A DNA stretch of 64,000 nucleotides. Source: Microbulbifer donghaiensis (GTDB lineage Bacteria; Pseudomonadota; Gammaproteobacteria; Pseudomonadales; Cellvibrionaceae). Shown piece by piece: positions 63,806 to 64,000 of the stretch. The stretch covers positions 124,001 to 188,000 of the forward strand of contig NZ_FQVA01000004.1 in the NCBI RefSeq assembly GCF_900129095.1. The letters are read 5' to 3'. The notes beneath the pieces are model-generated. The model did not search any database and had not been told where the DNA came from. It was given only the letters and a program-made list of their open reading frames with translations. Made by a program: the position numbers and the translations under genes. Position 1 is the first letter of the stretch. Each line of letters begins with the position of its first letter.

Positions 63806-63941
63806 TTTTCCTCTCCGGTCCGCGGCGAACGATGGTTCCCGCGGGCCACTCTCCCTCTGCACTCATTGTCCTGCGATTGGCTCCGGCCCAGTGCCACACT
63901 ATAAATGCGTCAGACTGCCACCGGAGTAGCAGGAGTCGCTT

Positions 63942-64000
63942 ATGAGTGTGCAACGTCACGGTGTATCTATCGGTCTCGAGCGCATCGACGGTGATTTTTT
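63942..64000 (+). CDS. Start of a STAS/SEC14 (SpoIIAA-like) protein, cut by the window edge
   Basis: The first 19 codons after ATG 63942 read SVQRHGVSIGLERIDGDFF, the typical opening of SpoIIAA-like STAS/SEC14 domain proteins. AGGAG lies seven bases before the ATG. The rest lies beyond the window, so family and length cannot be confirmed. Confidence 0.6.
   Translation, partial: MSVQRHGVSIGLERIDGDF

Overview
The window is high-GC (low 60s percent by eye), gene-dense chromosomal DNA from a gammaproteobacterium. Gene content points to a marine, polysaccharide-degrading Cellvibrionales-type organism. Microbulbifer or a close relative is my best guess, by inference only. Supporting points are a GH31 transglucosylase of the Cellvibrio Agd31B type, a large TonB-dependent receptor, secreted S8 and M16 peptidases, and a metK-ahcY-metF block headed by an ArsR-methyltransferase regulator. 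I saw no rRNA, tRNA or CRISPR.

Layout. 1-6.6 kb: alpha-glucan handling (GH31 enzyme and a divergent sugar MFS transporter), an AGCS sodium:amino acid symporter, and an L,D-transpeptidase. 6.9-10.7 kb: a decayed chromosomal integron. A broken intI points left behind a LexA-like box. It is followed by an attI-like junction, four small cassettes read rightward, attC sites (two nearly identical) and a complete IS3-family element sitting on the first attC. This AT-richer block is the main accessory region. 10.9-13.9 kb: Fe-alcohol dehydrogenase, thioesterase, SnoaL-like protein and RluA-type pseudouridine synthase. 13.9-21 kb: tex (reverse) and an RND efflux adaptor/pump pair. 21-24.6 kb: rsmE, a membrane protein, a HAD phosphatase, a secreted protein and an OmpA-like lipoprotein. 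24.7-27.2 kb: an ECF42-type sigma factor with its usual YCII and PhnB-like companions. 27.2-32.8 kb: an OPT transporter and a TonB receptor. 32.9-37.6 kb: the reverse operon sahR-metK-ahcY-metF, with two palindromic operators at its head. 37.9-41 kb: tkt-epd. 41-51.7 kb: envelope and proteolysis genes. 51.9-54.2 kb: pgk-fba. 54.4-64 kb: alpha/beta hydrolase, RarD, SerA, a FAH-family protein, a one-domain asparaginase, aldehyde dehydrogenase and several small proteins. A STAS-like gene runs off the right edge.

How parts work together. MetK makes S-adenosylmethionine (SAM), AhcY clears S-adenosylhomocysteine (SAH) and MetF supplies methyl groups; SahR presumably senses SAH and represses the set. 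Tkt, Epd, Pgk and Fba belong to one central-carbon and pyridoxal-precursor set that is usually clustered, but here it is split by about 11 kb of unrelated genes. Several families of dispersed palindromes occupy gaps between genes, including both gaps inside the met operon. A 158-bp element with 26-bp terminal inverted repeats supplies the start codon of a DUF2007 gene.

The most notable region is the integron remnant. Coordinates of start codons are my choices from Shine-Dalgarno spacing and family length. All family assignments come from reading motifs, not from a database search.
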